Shown: positions 22,050 through 31,863, counted from the stretch's first letter. The stretch: DNA of 64,000 nucleotides from Rhodoblastus sp963727035 (GCA_963727035.1 CAVSEY010000028.1:123603-187602), one strand, 5' to 3'. Numbers and translations are program-made. Notes: generated from the letters alone by a model not told the origin.

Positions 22050-22814
22050 TCAGAACAGGCCGAAAAATTTCTTGTCCTTGCTGATGTCGCCCGACCGCAG
22101 ACCGGTTGTGGCGCCGTCCGCGCCGCGCACCTTTTCCAGATAACCGGTCGGCGGCTGGAGCAGATCCTCCGGATTGGTGGGACGGACGCCGGTCTGAGTG
22201 GCCACGGGGGCCGGTTGAGGCAGCGAACGCGCCTTCGGAATGTTCAGTTTCGGCCGGTCGGCGTAATAAATATTGTTCGTCGCATTGCTGGTGTTGAGCC
22301 CGACATTGCCGAGCATCCGGTCCCACAGGCCCGGTTCGCTGGCGGGCGCAGGGGCCTGCGGCGCCTCGACCGGGGTCAACGCCTTGCCCTGCGGCTGAAT
22401 CGCCGCCTGATTGGAAGGCTGCGCGGCGCCGTGACGGCCCCAGCCAAAGAAATCGGGGAGGATATTCTGGTTGTCGCCGGACGGGCGGGGCGGCGGCGCC
22501 AGCGCGGCGGAGGCGGGTTGCGGCGCCTGCGCGGCGGGGACAAGTTGCGGCGCCTGCGTGGCGGGGCCGGGTTGCGGCGCGGGTGTGGCGGGGGCGAGTT
22601 GCGGCGCGGGCGCGGCAGGTTGCTGGACGGCGGCGGCGCCCTGATTTGCCGATCCATTGCCGCCAAGGCCGATGGTGTTCAGCGCCTTGCCCCAGAGCGA
22701 ATCGTCGGCGCGGGCGGTCGGCGGGATCAAAAGCAGCGCACAAGCCAACAGGCTGCCCGCCGTCCATGGCGCAAGCGTCCGTCGCCGTGCATGTTCCGTC
22801 AACGCCTCACCCAC
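22050..22814 (-). CDS. Hypothetical exported Pro/Ala/Gln-rich protein
   Basis: 254 residues, no family recognised. The N-terminus has a signal peptide (LLACALLLIPPTARA, cut around residue 36), then DSLWGKALNTIGLGG. A low-complexity Pro/Ala/Gln tract at about 55-115 is built from imperfect repeats such as PAPQLAPAT (DNA 22500-22630). A more ordered C-terminal part follows (NILPDFFGWGRHG, LWDRMLGNVGLNTSNATNNIYYAD, ending DISKDKKFFGLF). LWGKALNTIGLGG and LWDRMLGNVGLN look like two copies of one short motif. It is the last gene downstream of ileS-lspA, with its own terminator. Possibly an envelope-associated linker protein; function unknown. Confidence 0.65.
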   Translation of the reverse strand: MGEALTEHARRRTLAPWTAGSLLACALLLIPPTARADDSLWGKALNTIGLGGNGSANQGAAAVQQPAAPAPQLAPATPAPQPGPATQAPQLVPAAQAPQPASAALAPPPRPSGDNQNILPDFFGWGRHGAAQPSNQAAIQPQGKALTPVEAPQAPAPASEPGLWDRMLGNVGLNTSNATNNIYYADRPKLNIPKARSLPQPAPVATQTGVRPTNPEDLLQPPTGYLEKVRGADGATTGLRSGDISKDKKFFGLF

Positions 22815-22882
22815 TCCGATATCCCCCGCCCAAACGCCGGCCTTTCGCCAAGGCCGCCAAAATAAAGCCCCTTAACCGAGAT

Positions 22883-23335
22883 TCAAGGCGTTTTCGCGGC
22901 AGGCGCCGAGGCGACCGCCGCAGGCGCGGGCGCGGCCGGCGCCGCCGCCGGGGCGCTGTCTCCGCCGCCGAAATCGAACATCTTGTTCAGAAGGTAGCGC
23001 TTCGGAAAACGATAATAACCGTTGCTGGCGCCATTGTCGGCGGCGGCGCCCTGCCCGCCGTTGCCGCCCTGCCCGCCGTTGCCGCCCTGCCCGCCATTGC
23101 CGGCTTGTCCTGCAGTGGCGCCCTGGCCCGCCGCCTGCCCGCCGGAGTCGTCGCTCTCCGGTTGGTCCGGGGCCATCATGCGATTGATCAGAAATTGATG
23201 CGGCGCCGCATAGCCGAACATTGTCGGCTGCTGTTCGGAGTCCTGGGCCTTCGCCGCAGCGCCGGACATTGCGGTCAAGCCCGCGGCGAGCAAAGCCGCG
23301 GTCGCGACCGCGCCGATGAACTTCGTTCCTGACAT
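22883..23335 (-). CDS. Hypothetical exported Gly/Gln-rich protein
   Basis: 150 residues, no family recognised. A signal peptide (FIGAVATAALLAAGLTAMSGAAAKA) is followed by two similar short motifs, HQFLINRMM and KRYLLNKMFDFGGG, on either side of a Gly/Gln/Asn tract made from an 18-base tandem repeat coding GGNGGQ (DNA about 23045-23105). The tail is Ala/Pro-rich. Start ATG 23335 is 20 bases after the lspA stop, so it is probably cotranscribed. The two flanking motifs suggest a short duplicated functional segment held apart by a flexible spacer; this is inference. Confidence 0.6.
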   Translation of the reverse strand: MSGTKFIGAVATAALLAAGLTAMSGAAAKAQDSEQQPTMFGYAAPHQFLINRMMAPDQPESDDSGGQAAGQGATAGQAGNGGQGGNGGQGGNGGQGAAADNGASNGYYRFPKRYLLNKMFDFGGGDSAPAAAPAAPAPAAVASAPAAKTP

Positions 23336-23355
23336 TCTGCCTCGCGCTCCTCGTC

Positions 23356-23859
23356 TCACGCGCCGCCGTCGGCCTCGCGTCCCGTCGCCGCCTCATACAC
23401 CAGCAGGACGACGCCGACAAATATGGCGGCGTCGGCCAGATTGAAGACATAATTCGACAGGGGCCCGAGCGAGAAGGGCGTGTGGAAATAAAGAAAATCG
23501 GCGACCGCGCCATGGGTCACGCGGTCGCTGGCGTTGCCGAGCGCGCCGCCGATCAGGAAACCGAAAGCGAGCGCCGAGACCAGATTGCGCGCCCGCCACA
23601 GCCAATGGGCGAGAAGGCCCACGGCGACGACCGCGACCCCGACCAGCGCGAAACGTCCCACGTCGCCGTCCGAACGCAGCATCGTATAGGCAATGCCGCG
23701 ATTCCAGCTCATGACCAGAGCCAGAAAGGGCGTCAGGGCGTAGCTAAGATGATCCGGGCCGCCGAGCAGCCCGATCGCCAGGAATTTGCTGGCCTGATCC
23801 GCCGCGAACACCAGTCCCGCGGCGGCAAAGCCGGCGAGGCGCCGGGAGGCGAGGCTCAC
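23356..23859 (-). CDS. lspA: Lipoprotein signal peptidase (signal peptidase II)
   Basis: Aspartyl membrane peptidase that removes the signal peptide of diacylglyceryl prolipoproteins. It has four membrane segments, with the catalytic aspartates in GGALGNASDRV and FNLADAAIFVG, the family motifs. Early DQASKF and SWNRGIAYTML also fit. I take GTG 23859, whose last two bases begin the ileS TGA (GTGA), giving 167 residues; no ATG fits. Translational coupling with ileS is the usual arrangement. Confidence 0.92.
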   Translation of the reverse strand: MSLASRRLAGFAAAGLVFAADQASKFLAIGLLGGPDHLSYALTPFLALVMSWNRGIAYTMLRSDGDVGRFALVGVAVVAVGLLAHWLWRARNLVSALAFGFLIGGALGNASDRVTHGAVADFLYFHTPFSLGPLSNYVFNLADAAIFVGVVLLVYEAATGREADGGA

Positions 23860-26852
23860 GGCAAGCGGCCCAAGGAGCGGCCCAAGGAGCGATCCATGTC
23901 GCGCAGCTCCCGCAGGGCCTTGGCGTCGCGCGGGGTCACGTCGGGGAATTCGGGATCGGCGCCGACGAGCTCTGATATCCGCCAGGACCGCGCGCATTTG
24001 CGTCCCTGGGCGCGGCGGCTGACCACCCCGACGCCGGGCGTCTCGGGCAGGGTGAAGGCGCCTTGCGGCGGCGGCGCGGCCACGATCTCGATCGAGGAGG
24101 TGATGCACACATCGGCGAAATCGACGCCTTCGAGCGCGGCGCGCAGACTTTCATCCGCAATGAACACCTGCGGGTCGGCTTCGAGCGAGGCGCCGATGGT
24201 CTTTTGCGCGCGTTCGATCTCCAGCGCCCCGGTGACCACGGCGCGGACGCGGCGAAGGCTGCGCCATTTGGCGGCCAAAGCCTCGTCGCGCCAAAGCTCA
24301 AGCCCGGCCGGGAACTCGGTGAGGTGAACCGAATCCGCGCCCTGCGGCCGGAAGGCGAGCCAGGCTTCTTCGGCGGTGAAGCACAGGATCGGCGCCAGCC
24401 ATTTCAGCAGCGCGTCGCACAGAATGTCGATCGCGCTCAGCGCCGCCTTGCGGGTCACGCTGGAGGGCGGGTCGCAATAGAGTCCATCCTTGCGGATGTC
24501 GAAATAGAAGGCGGAGAGATCGCCGGTCATGAAGGACGACAGCAGCGCCACCACTTTCTTGTAATCGAAGGCCGCATAAGCCTCGCGGATCGGGGCGTCG
24601 ATCTCGGCGAGCCGGTGCAGGATGTAGCGCTCAAGCTCCGGCATATCGGTTTTTTGGACCGCTTGCGTCGGATCGAAATGGGCGAGCGCGCCGAGCATCC
24701 AGCGCAAAGTGTTGCGCAGCTTGCGATAGGTCTCGGAGAAAGTGGCCAGAATCTCTTTGCCGATGCGCAGATCGTCGGAATAATCCGAGGCCGCGACCCA
24801 CAGGCGCAGGATGTCGGCGCCGGCGTCCTTGATCACCGTCTGCGGCGCGACGACATTGCCGAGCGATTTCGACATTTTGCGGCCCTTCTCGTCGAGGACG
24901 AAGCCGTGGGTCAGCACGGAATCATAGGGCGCGCGGCCGCGCGTGCCGCAACTTTCGAGCAAGCTCGGAATGGAACCAGCCGCGATGCTGGTCCGAACCT
25001 TCGAGATACATCACCTCGTCCGGGCCGCCGTCGTGGCGGCGGCGGATGCCGGCCAGCGTCGGGAAATTTTTCGGGTCTTCCAGCGTAAAAGCGTGGGTCG
25101 AGCCGGAATCGAACCAGACGTCCAGGACGTCGTCGATCTTTTCGTAATCGGCGGGATCGTGGTCGGGTTTCAGAAATCGCTCCGCCGCGCCCTCCTTGTA
25201 CCAGGCGTCGGCGCCTTCCTGCGCAAAAGCCTCGACGATCCGGGCGTTGACCTTTTCGTCGACCAGAATGTCGTGTCCGCCTTTTTTGACGAAAACCGCG
25301 ATCGGCACGCCCCAGGCGCGCTGGCGCGACACCACCCAGTCCGGGCGGTTGGCGATCATGCCGGTGATGCGGTTCTCGCCCGCCGCCGGCACCCACTGGG
25401 TCCGGGCGATTTCCTCCAAGCGCGATGGCGCGCAGGGTCGGCCCGTTGGAGCCGGCGGCGAGGCTTTTGGCCGCCGTCGCGTCGAGCGGAACCGCGAAGG
25501 GCTTGTCCATCGCAATGAACCATTGCGGCGTATTGCGGAAAATGACCGGCTTTTTCGAGCGCCAGCTGTGCGGATATGGGTGCTTCATCCGCCCGCGCGC
25601 CAGCAGGGCGCCCGCCTCGATCAAAGCCTTGATGACCCGCTCGTTGGCGTCGCCCTTGTTGCCCTTGTCGTCGATGACGCGGGCGCCGGGAAAGCCCGGG
25701 ACTTCCTTAGTGTAGAAGCCGTCGGCGTCCACCGTGTAGGGAATGCGCGCATCGATCCCGCGCTCGTGCAGCAGGCGGCTTGAGGCCATCCAGATGTCGA
25801 AATCCTCGCGGCCATGGCCGGGCGCGGTATGGACGAAGCCGGCGCCGGCGTCGTCGGTGACATGGTCGCCGTCGAGCAGCGGGACATCGAATGTATAGCC
25901 GAGCTTTTCGAGCGGATGGGCGCAGGTCACGGCGGCGAGTTCGCTCGCCGGAACATCGCGCACACGTTCGAAAGCCTCGACCTTGGCGGCCTGGAACACG
26001 CTTTCGGCAAGCTTTTCCGCGAGGATGAACTGGTCGCCCGCCTTGGCCCAATTGCCTTCGGGCGCCGCGACCACGCGATAAAGGCCATAGGCGATCTTGT
26101 GCGAAAAGGAGATGGCGCGGTTGCCCGGCAGGGTCCAAGGCGTCGTCGTCCAGATGACCACCCGTGCGTCCTGACCTTTCACCGGAAAGGCCACGAAAAC
26201 CCAATCGGACGTGTGGTCCTCATATTCCACTTCCGCCTCGGCGAGCGCCGTCTTTTCCACCACCGACCACATCACCGGCTTGGAGCCGCGATAGAGCAGG
26301 CCGTTGGCGGCGAATTTCATGATTTCCGCGGCAATGACGCTTTCGGCGGAAAAGTCCATGGTGGCGTAGCGGCCGGCCCAGTCGCCGGCGACGCCGAGGC
26401 GCTTGAACTCCTCGCGCTGGATTTCTAGCCAATGTTCGCGCGAAGGCGCGGCATTCGCGGCGGAATTCGACCACCGGCACCTCGTCCTTGTTGCGCCCCT
26501 TGGCGCGATATTGCTCCTCGATCTTCCATTCGATCGGCAGGCCGTGGCAGTCCCAGCCCGGCACGTAATTGGCGTCCTTGCCCAGCATGCGCTGCGAGCG
26601 GGTGACGAGGTCTTTCAGAATCTTGTTCAGCGCATGGCCGATATGGATATTGCCATTGGCGTAGGGCGGCCCGTCGTGCAGCACGAATTTCGGCTTGCCG
26701 GCGTTCTCTTGCCGCATTTTCTCGGTCAGGCCGATGCTTTCCCAATGGGCCAGCAGCTCCGGCTCCTTTTTCGGCAGGCCGGCGCGCATGGGGAAATCGG
26801 TTTTCGGCAGGTAGAGCGTGGCGGAATAATCGGGACCCGTTTTTTCGGACAT
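23856..26852 (-). CDS. ileS: Isoleucyl-tRNA synthetase (three frame breaks)
   Basis: Class I aminoacyl-tRNA synthetase, about 998 residues when repaired. Signatures appear in order across the frames: HVGH-type motif as PPYANGNIHIGHALNKILKD, GWDCHGLPIEWKIE, the editing domain (TTPWTLPGNRAI, GAGFVHTAPGHGREDF), DVWFDSGSTHAF, GSDQHRGWFHS, KMSKSLGN and the anticodon-binding C-terminus. The frame shifts +1 at about 26435-26443 (restores CRAFAEHWLEIQREEF), 25418-25419 (restores AIALEEIARTQW) and 24958-24968 (restores HSSLLESCGTRGR). The gene is essential in bacteria, so three true frameshifts are implausible and base-insertion errors are likely. A 12-base tandem duplication codes the C-terminal SLGRSLGR. 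Confidence 0.95.
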
Positions 26853-27051
26853 GGCGAAGAAACTCTATGGCGAAGGGCCGCAAGGCCCGGATCGGCGAGG
26901 ATGCAAGGGAAACGCGGAGAATCCCGGCGCGCCGGCGAGCGCAAAGGCTCAGCCGCGGGCCGGGCCGATAATTCGCCGAAAAAGGGAACGGGCGCGAAAC
27001 GACATGGCGCCTTTTAGCAAAACCTGAGCCCGCGAACAAAGGCCCCGCAAC

Positions 27052-27088
27052 AAAAAAGGCGCGGGCCGGATTTTTCCGCCCGCGCCTT
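27052..27088 (-). terminator. Rho-independent terminator of the pnt operon
   Basis: On the minus strand, arms GGCGCGGGC and GCCCGCGCC enclose an 11-base loop and are followed by six T. It begins about 20 bases after the pntB stop. Confidence 0.85.
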
Positions 27089-27108
27089 GCTGTTCCTCAG
27101 CCTCGGCC

Positions 27109-28512
27109 TTAATGCGACATGGCCTTGATGATGCTCTCGACCACTTTCTTGGCGTCGCCGAACAGCATCATCGTATTGTCCTTGTAGAACAATTCGTTCT
27201 CGACGCCGGCATAGCCCGAGGACATGGAGCGCTTGACGAACATCACCGTCTTGGCCTTTTCGACATCCAAAATCGGCATGCCATAGATCGGCGAGGTCTT
27301 GTCGGTCTTGGCCGCCGGATTGGTCACGTCGTTGGCGCCGATCACGAAGGCCACGTCGGCCTGGGCGAATTCGGAATTGATGTCCTCCAGTTCGAACACC
27401 TCGTCATAGGGGACATTGGCTTCCGCCAGCAGCACGTTCATATGGCCGGGCATGCGGCCCGCCACCGGATGGATGGCGTATTTGACCTCGACGCCCTCGG
27501 CCTTGAGAATATCGACCATTTCACGCAAAGCGTGCTGGGCCTGCGCCACCGCCATGCCATAGCCCGGCACGATGATGACCTTGGACGAGTTCTCGAGAAT
27601 ATAGGCGGCGTCGTCCGCCGAGCCCTTCTTGACCGGACGGTTCTCCTTTGCAGCGCCGCCCGCCGCCGCGTCCTCGCCGCCGAAGCCGCCGAGGATGACG
27701 GAGATGAAGGAGCGGTTCATGCCCTTGCACATGATGTAGGACAGGATCGCGCCCGAGGAGCCGACCAGGGCGCCGGTGATGATCAGCGCCAGATTGCCCA
27801 GAGTGAAGCCGATGCCGGCCGCCGCCCAGCCCGAATAGGAGTTGAGCATCGAGATAACGACCGGCATGTCGGCGCCGCCGATCGGAATGATCAGCAGCAC
27901 GCCGAGCGCCAGCGACACCAGCACGATCGCCAGGAACAGCAGGGGCGCGCCCGTGCCGAAGAAGGAGGCCATCAGCAGCAGCAGGCTGAGAGCGAGCGCG
28001 AGATTGATGGCGTGGCGCTGCGGCAGCATGATCGGCTTGCCGGACATGCGGCCGTCGAGTTTCAGAAAGGCGATGACCGAGCCGGTGAAGGTGATCGCGC
28101 CGATGGCCGCGCCGAGCGACATTTCGATCAGGCTGGCCGGATGGATGTCGCCGGGAACGCCGATGCCGAAAGCCTGCGGCGCGAACAGCGCGCCGGCCGC
28201 CACCAGAACCGCCGCCAGGCCGACCAAAGAATGGAAGAAGGCGACCAGTTGCGGCATTTTGGTCATTTCGATGCGCCGCGCCAGCACCGCGCCGAAACCG
28301 CCGCCAATACCGAGGCCGGCGACCACCAGAAGCCAGCCCAAAATGTCGGACGGCGGCTTGAGGGCCAGCGTGGTCAGGATGGCGATGGCCATGCCGATCA
28401 TGCCATAGCGGTTGCCCTGGCGCGAAGTGGTGGGATGCGACAGGCCGCGCAAAGCGAAGACGAACAGGACGCCCGAGACGAGATAGAGAAGGGCCGCGAG
28501 ATTGACGTTCAT
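27109..28512 (-). CDS. pntB: NAD(P) transhydrogenase subunit beta
   Basis: Membrane domain plus NADP(H)-binding domain of proton-translocating transhydrogenase, which uses the proton gradient to make NADPH from NADH. The N-terminal two thirds carry about eight or nine hydrophobic segments. The C-terminal domain III has VIIVPGYGMAVAQAQH (dinucleotide-binding GxGxxA), GRMPGHMNVLLAEA, FVIGANDVTNPAA and GYAGVENELFY, all family signatures. 467 residues, frame intact. Last gene of pntAA-pntAB-pntB. Confidence 0.95.
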   Translation of the reverse strand: MNVNLAALLYLVSGVLFVFALRGLSHPTTSRQGNRYGMIGMAIAILTTLALKPPSDILGWLLVVAGLGIGGGFGAVLARRIEMTKMPQLVAFFHSLVGLAAVLVAAGALFAPQAFGIGVPGDIHPASLIEMSLGAAIGAITFTGSVIAFLKLDGRMSGKPIMLPQRHAINLALALSLLLLMASFFGTGAPLLFLAIVLVSLALGVLLIIPIGGADMPVVISMLNSYSGWAAAGIGFTLGNLALIITGALVGSSGAILSYIMCKGMNRSFISVILGGFGGEDAAAGGAAKENRPVKKGSADDAAYILENSSKVIIVPGYGMAVAQAQHALREMVDILKAEGVEVKYAIHPVAGRMPGHMNVLLAEANVPYDEVFELEDINSEFAQADVAFVIGANDVTNPAAKTDKTSPIYGMPILDVEKAKTVMFVKRSMSSGYAGVENELFYKDNTMMLFGDAKKVVESIIKAMSH

Positions 28513-28517
28513 GGATC

Positions 28518-28982
28518 TCAGCCCTTCTTCTTGTACATGGCGAGCATTCGCGCGGTGACGAGGAAGCCGCCGAAAATATTCACCGAGGCGAGGATCAGCG
28601 CGATGAAGCCGAAGACGCGCGCCCAGACCGGGCCGCTGTCGAGCGCGGCCGCCGAATCGACCCCGACCGCCAGCAGGGCGCCGACGACGATGACCGAGGA
28701 AATCGCGTTGGTGACCGACATCAGCGGCGTGTGCAGCGCCGGGGTCACCGACCAGACCACATAATAGCCGACGAAGACCGCGAGGACGAAAATCGCCAGG
28801 CGGAAGACGAAGGGATCGATCGCGCCGCCGCTCGCCGCATGGGCGGCGGCGCCCGCCGCGTCGGCGACATGGGTGAGATGGGAGGCGCGGTCGGCGTAAG
28901 CCTGGGCCGCGTCGGCGGCGGCGCGCGCCGCCCGGGCCGCGTCCTGCGCCCGCTCGACCAGCGTTTGTACGTCAGTAGCCAT
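28518..28982 (-). CDS. pntAB: NAD(P) transhydrogenase subunit alpha part 2
   Basis: Small membrane subunit (154 residues) that completes the transhydrogenase proton channel in bacteria with a split alpha subunit. After an Ala-rich N-terminal helix (VERAQDAARAARAAADAAQ) come three or four hydrophobic segments including FRLAIFVLAVFVGYYVVW, TPLMSVTNAISSVIVVGAL and GFIALILASVNIFGGFLVTARM, the typical motif. ATG 28982 (MATDVQT) was taken; a longer frame adds 10 residues without similarity. It lies 5 bases before pntB. Confidence 0.93.
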   Translation of the reverse strand: MATDVQTLVERAQDAARAARAAADAAQAYADRASHLTHVADAAGAAAHAASGGAIDPFVFRLAIFVLAVFVGYYVVWSVTPALHTPLMSVTNAISSVIVVGALLAVGVDSAAALDSGPVWARVFGFIALILASVNIFGGFLVTARMLAMYKKKG

Positions 28983-29062
28983 TCTCTTGCCCCTCGCTCG
29001 GGCTTCAATCAAGTGGTTGGATCAGCGGCTCAAGCCGCCGTGAAATTGGGCAAGCGGCGGCC

Positions 29063-30199
29063 TCATGCCGCCGCGAAACCTGGATGCACGATGGCGCCGC
29101 CATCGGTCAGCCGGGTCGCCTTGACCAGTTCGTCTTCGCCGTCGATCTTGAGCGCCTTGGTCTCCTTGTCGATCATGGTTTCGAGGAAGGCGAACAGGTT
29201 TTTCGCGTAAAGCTGCGAGGCGGTGGCGGCGAGACGGCCGGCGACATTGAGATGGCCGACGATCTTCACCTGATTCTTGGTGGTGACGACCTTGCCCGGC
29301 TTGGCCAATTCGCAGTTTCCCCCGCGCTCGACCGCGAGATCAATGATGACCGAGCCGGGGCGCATCGAGGCGACCATGTCCGCCGAAATCAGCCGCGGCG
29401 CCGGGCGGCCGGGAATGAGCGCGGTGGTGACGACAATATCCTGCTTGGCGATGTGCGCTGCGGTCAGCGCCGCCTGCTTGGCCTGGTATTCCTTGGACAT
29501 TTCCTTGGCGTAGCCGCCCGCCGTCTGCGCCTGCTTGAACTCATCGTCCTCGACGGCGAGGAATTTGGCGCCGAGCGATTCGACCTGCTCCTTGGTCGCG
29601 GGGCGCACGTCGGTGGCGGTGACCACCGCGCCGAGGCGGCGCGCCGTGGCGATGGCCTGGAGCCCGGCGACGCCGACGCCCATGATGAAGACCTTGGCGG
29701 CCGGAACCGTGCCGGCGGCGGTCATCATCATCGGAAAGGCGCGGCCATATTCGGCCGCCGCGTCGATCACCGCGCGATAGCCGGCGAGATTGGCCTGTGA
29801 CGAAAGGACATCCATCGCCTGGGCGCGGGTGATGCGGGGCATCAGCTCCATGGCGAAGGCCTGGACATTGGCCTTGGCGAGACCGGCGAGCGCCTCGTGC
29901 TGGCCATAGGGGTCCATGATCGCCAGAACCGCCGCGCCCGGATTGACCCCGGCCAGCGATTCCGCCGCCGGACGGCGAACCGCCAGCACGACGTCGGCGC
30001 CGGAGACCGCAGCGTGGGCGTCGGGCGCGATTTTCGCGCCGGCTTTCTCGAAATCCGCGTCGGGAACGCCGGAGCCCTTTCCGGCGCCGGCCTGCACAAT
30101 GACCTCGGCTCCCAGGCCAACCAATTTCTTCACGGTTTCAGGCGTCGCCGCGACGCGCGCCTCATTGGCGTCGGTTTCGGCGGGAACGGCAATGCGCAT
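29063..30199 (-). CDS. pntAA: NAD(P) transhydrogenase subunit alpha part 1
   Basis: Soluble NAD(H)-binding domain I, 378 residues. It begins MRIAVPAETDANEARVAATP and has the paired Rossmann domains of the alanine dehydrogenase/PNT family: VFIMGVGVAGLQAIATARRLGA with VTATDVRP, RPAPRLISADMVASMRPGSVIIDLAVERGGN. The ATG at 30199 matches the conserved N-terminus; upstream codons do not. First gene of the operon after a possible small ORF. Confidence 0.95.
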   Translation of the reverse strand: MRIAVPAETDANEARVAATPETVKKLVGLGAEVIVQAGAGKGSGVPDADFEKAGAKIAPDAHAAVSGADVVLAVRRPAAESLAGVNPGAAVLAIMDPYGQHEALAGLAKANVQAFAMELMPRITRAQAMDVLSSQANLAGYRAVIDAAAEYGRAFPMMMTAAGTVPAAKVFIMGVGVAGLQAIATARRLGAVVTATDVRPATKEQVESLGAKFLAVEDDEFKQAQTAGGYAKEMSKEYQAKQAALTAAHIAKQDIVVTTALIPGRPAPRLISADMVASMRPGSVIIDLAVERGGNCELAKPGKVVTTKNQVKIVGHLNVAGRLAATASQLYAKNLFAFLETMIDKETKALKIDGEDELVKATRLTDGGAIVHPGFAAA

Positions 30200-30273
30200 G
30201 AACAACTCCACTTGGTCCGCGACGGCGCAGGGTCTCGAAAGCTCCGCCCGGAGCATGAAAGCGTTGATGGGTT

Positions 30274-30354
30274 CTAGAGAGTGAAAAAGGCCCGCGGCAG
30301 TATGAACGTGACCTTGCCCGGCGCGCCGCCGGCGCCGGTGTCAGCCGCCGCCAT
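30274..30354 (-). CDS. Possible 26-residue small ORF upstream of pntAA
   Basis: ATG 30354 to TAG 30274 codes MAAADTGAGGAPGK then VTFILPRAFFTL. A strong AAGGAGAGG ribosome-binding site stands just before the ATG, better than that of many real genes here. No family is recognised. It could be a leader peptide or a small membrane-associated peptide upstream of the transhydrogenase operon, or the start of a gene broken by an inserted base. The rest of 30200-30495 shows nothing else. Confidence 0.35.
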   Translation of the reverse strand: MAAADTGAGGAPGKVTFILPRAFFTL

Positions 30355-30495
30355 TTTCCTCTCCTTCGTGAATTCGGTCTCTTCAATCGGTCCGGTCAAG
30401 CCGGGCCTGTTTTCCCAAAAGGGCCGGCCCGAGGCAAGCTGATATAAGGTAGGCGCCGCAATTTCACCTCATCTTTTCGGAGAACGGCGAAAGAC

Positions 30496-31863
30496 TCAGG
30501 GGCCGGGGGCCGGATCGAGCCCTGCCGCCGCCAGCGCCGCCGCCTGACGCGCCGCCAAGTCGTCGAGATCGAAATTTTCCAGCGCCTCCTCGAACAGGCG
30601 GTGGAAATTGAGCCGCGCCGCGAGATGCAGGAAGGCGCCGCCGAGGCCGATCGCGGCGCGGTCCATGAAGACGAATTCACGCGGAATGGTCACCGGCCCC
30701 TTTTCACGCAGCTTGCGCCGCACTTGCGCCATCTCGCCGCGGCCATAGGCGCCCGGCGAGACCCCATCGGCAATCGTGCGCACACGGTCGTCGAGCAGCG
30801 GCCCGAGGATGAAACGCGCCCAGATGGTCAGAATTTCGATCAGCTCCCAGGTCAGGTTGCGGAAGCCCCAGACCGAAAAGGCCTCCGCGACCTGATCCCG
30901 CCGGTCCTCGAGCAGGCCGCGATAGAGCTGGACCACGCCGCCGACGAAAGCCGGCGGAAAGATGCGGATGCAGCCGTAATCCAGCAGATTGATCCCGATT
31001 GCCGCGCCCTCCTCCCGGAAAACCGTGTAATTGCCGAGATGAGGGTCGCCATGGATCACGCCGTAATGGGCGAAAGGCGACCACCAGGCGCCAAAAATCG
31101 CCTGCGCGACCCGATTGCGCTCGGCCTCCGGCGCCTTGACGAGGCTCAGGATCTTTTCGCCCTCCAGCCAGTCGAGGGTCAGGAGGCGGCCGGTGGACAG
31201 GGCGTCGTGGACGCCGGGGACCCGGATGTCGTCGCGCCCCGCCAGCATGGCTTGGTAAAGCCGGGCGTGTTTCGCCTCGCGGCGATAGTCCAGCTCCTCG
31301 CGCAGGCGCTCGGCGATTTCCTGAGCCGCCTCGCCTGCGTCGATTGCGGGCTCCATGCGCTTTTGCAGCGCCATGACCATGTCGAGCTGGGCGAGGTCGG
31401 CTTCGACCGCCGAAGCCATGTCGGGATATTGCAGCTTGCAGGCGAGTTCCGCGCCGTCGAGCGCGCGCGCGCGATGGACCTGGCCGAGCGAGGCCGCCGC
31501 GGCTGGATGGAGGTCGAAGGCGGCGAAATTTTCCCGCCAGCGGGGGCCAAGCTCGGCGACCATCCGGCGGCGCACGAAAGCCGCGCCCATCGGCGGCGCC
31601 TCGCTTTGCAGGGTGGCGAGGGCCTCGGAATATTCGACCGGCAAAGCCTCGGGGATGGTGGCGAGGAGCTGGGCCGCCTTCATCAGCGGGCCTTTCAGCC
31701 CGCCAAGCGCCCGGGCCAGGGCCTCGGCGTCGCCTTCCCGCCCGCCGTCCCGGCCTAAAAACCGCGCGCCGGCGAGCCGCGCCGCAAAACCGCCGGCCTG
31801 CGCCCCCACCGCGAGATAGCGCGCGGCGCGGGCGCTGAAGCGGTTGGCCTCGTCGTCCTTCAT
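30496..31863 (-). CDS. ABC1/AarF/UbiB-family atypical kinase
   Basis: 455-residue member of the ABC1 (ADCK/UbiB) family of atypical protein-kinase-like ATPases linked to ubiquinone metabolism. Visible landmarks are LKGPLMKAAQLLATIPEALP (the KxGQ region, here KAAQ), the Ala-rich loop AAAASLGQVHRA, the lysine of ACKLQYPDM, the acidic ELDYRREAKH, and the catalytic IHGDPHLGNYTVF followed by LLDYGCIRIF (the DFG-like metal site as DYG). No C-terminal membrane helices are seen, unlike true UbiB. Function is therefore only assigned to family. It stands alone on the minus strand. Confidence 0.85.
   Translation of the reverse strand: MKDDEANRFSARAARYLAVGAQAGGFAARLAGARFLGRDGGREGDAEALARALGGLKGPLMKAAQLLATIPEALPVEYSEALATLQSEAPPMGAAFVRRRMVAELGPRWRENFAAFDLHPAAAASLGQVHRARALDGAELACKLQYPDMASAVEADLAQLDMVMALQKRMEPAIDAGEAAQEIAERLREELDYRREAKHARLYQAMLAGRDDIRVPGVHDALSTGRLLTLDWLEGEKILSLVKAPEAERNRVAQAIFGAWWSPFAHYGVIHGDPHLGNYTVFREEGAAIGINLLDYGCIRIFPPAFVGGVVQLYRGLLEDRRDQVAEAFSVWGFRNLTWELIEILTIWARFILGPLLDDRVRTIADGVSPGAYGRGEMAQVRRKLREKGPVTIPREFVFMDRAAIGLGGAFLHLAARLNFHRLFEEALENFDLDDLAARQAAALAAAGLDPAPGP

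Noticed and set aside
23045..23105. Regular 18-base repeats as a possible CRISPR array
   Set aside because: The copies are directly adjacent without spacers and code an in-frame GGNGGQ repeat in an exported protein.
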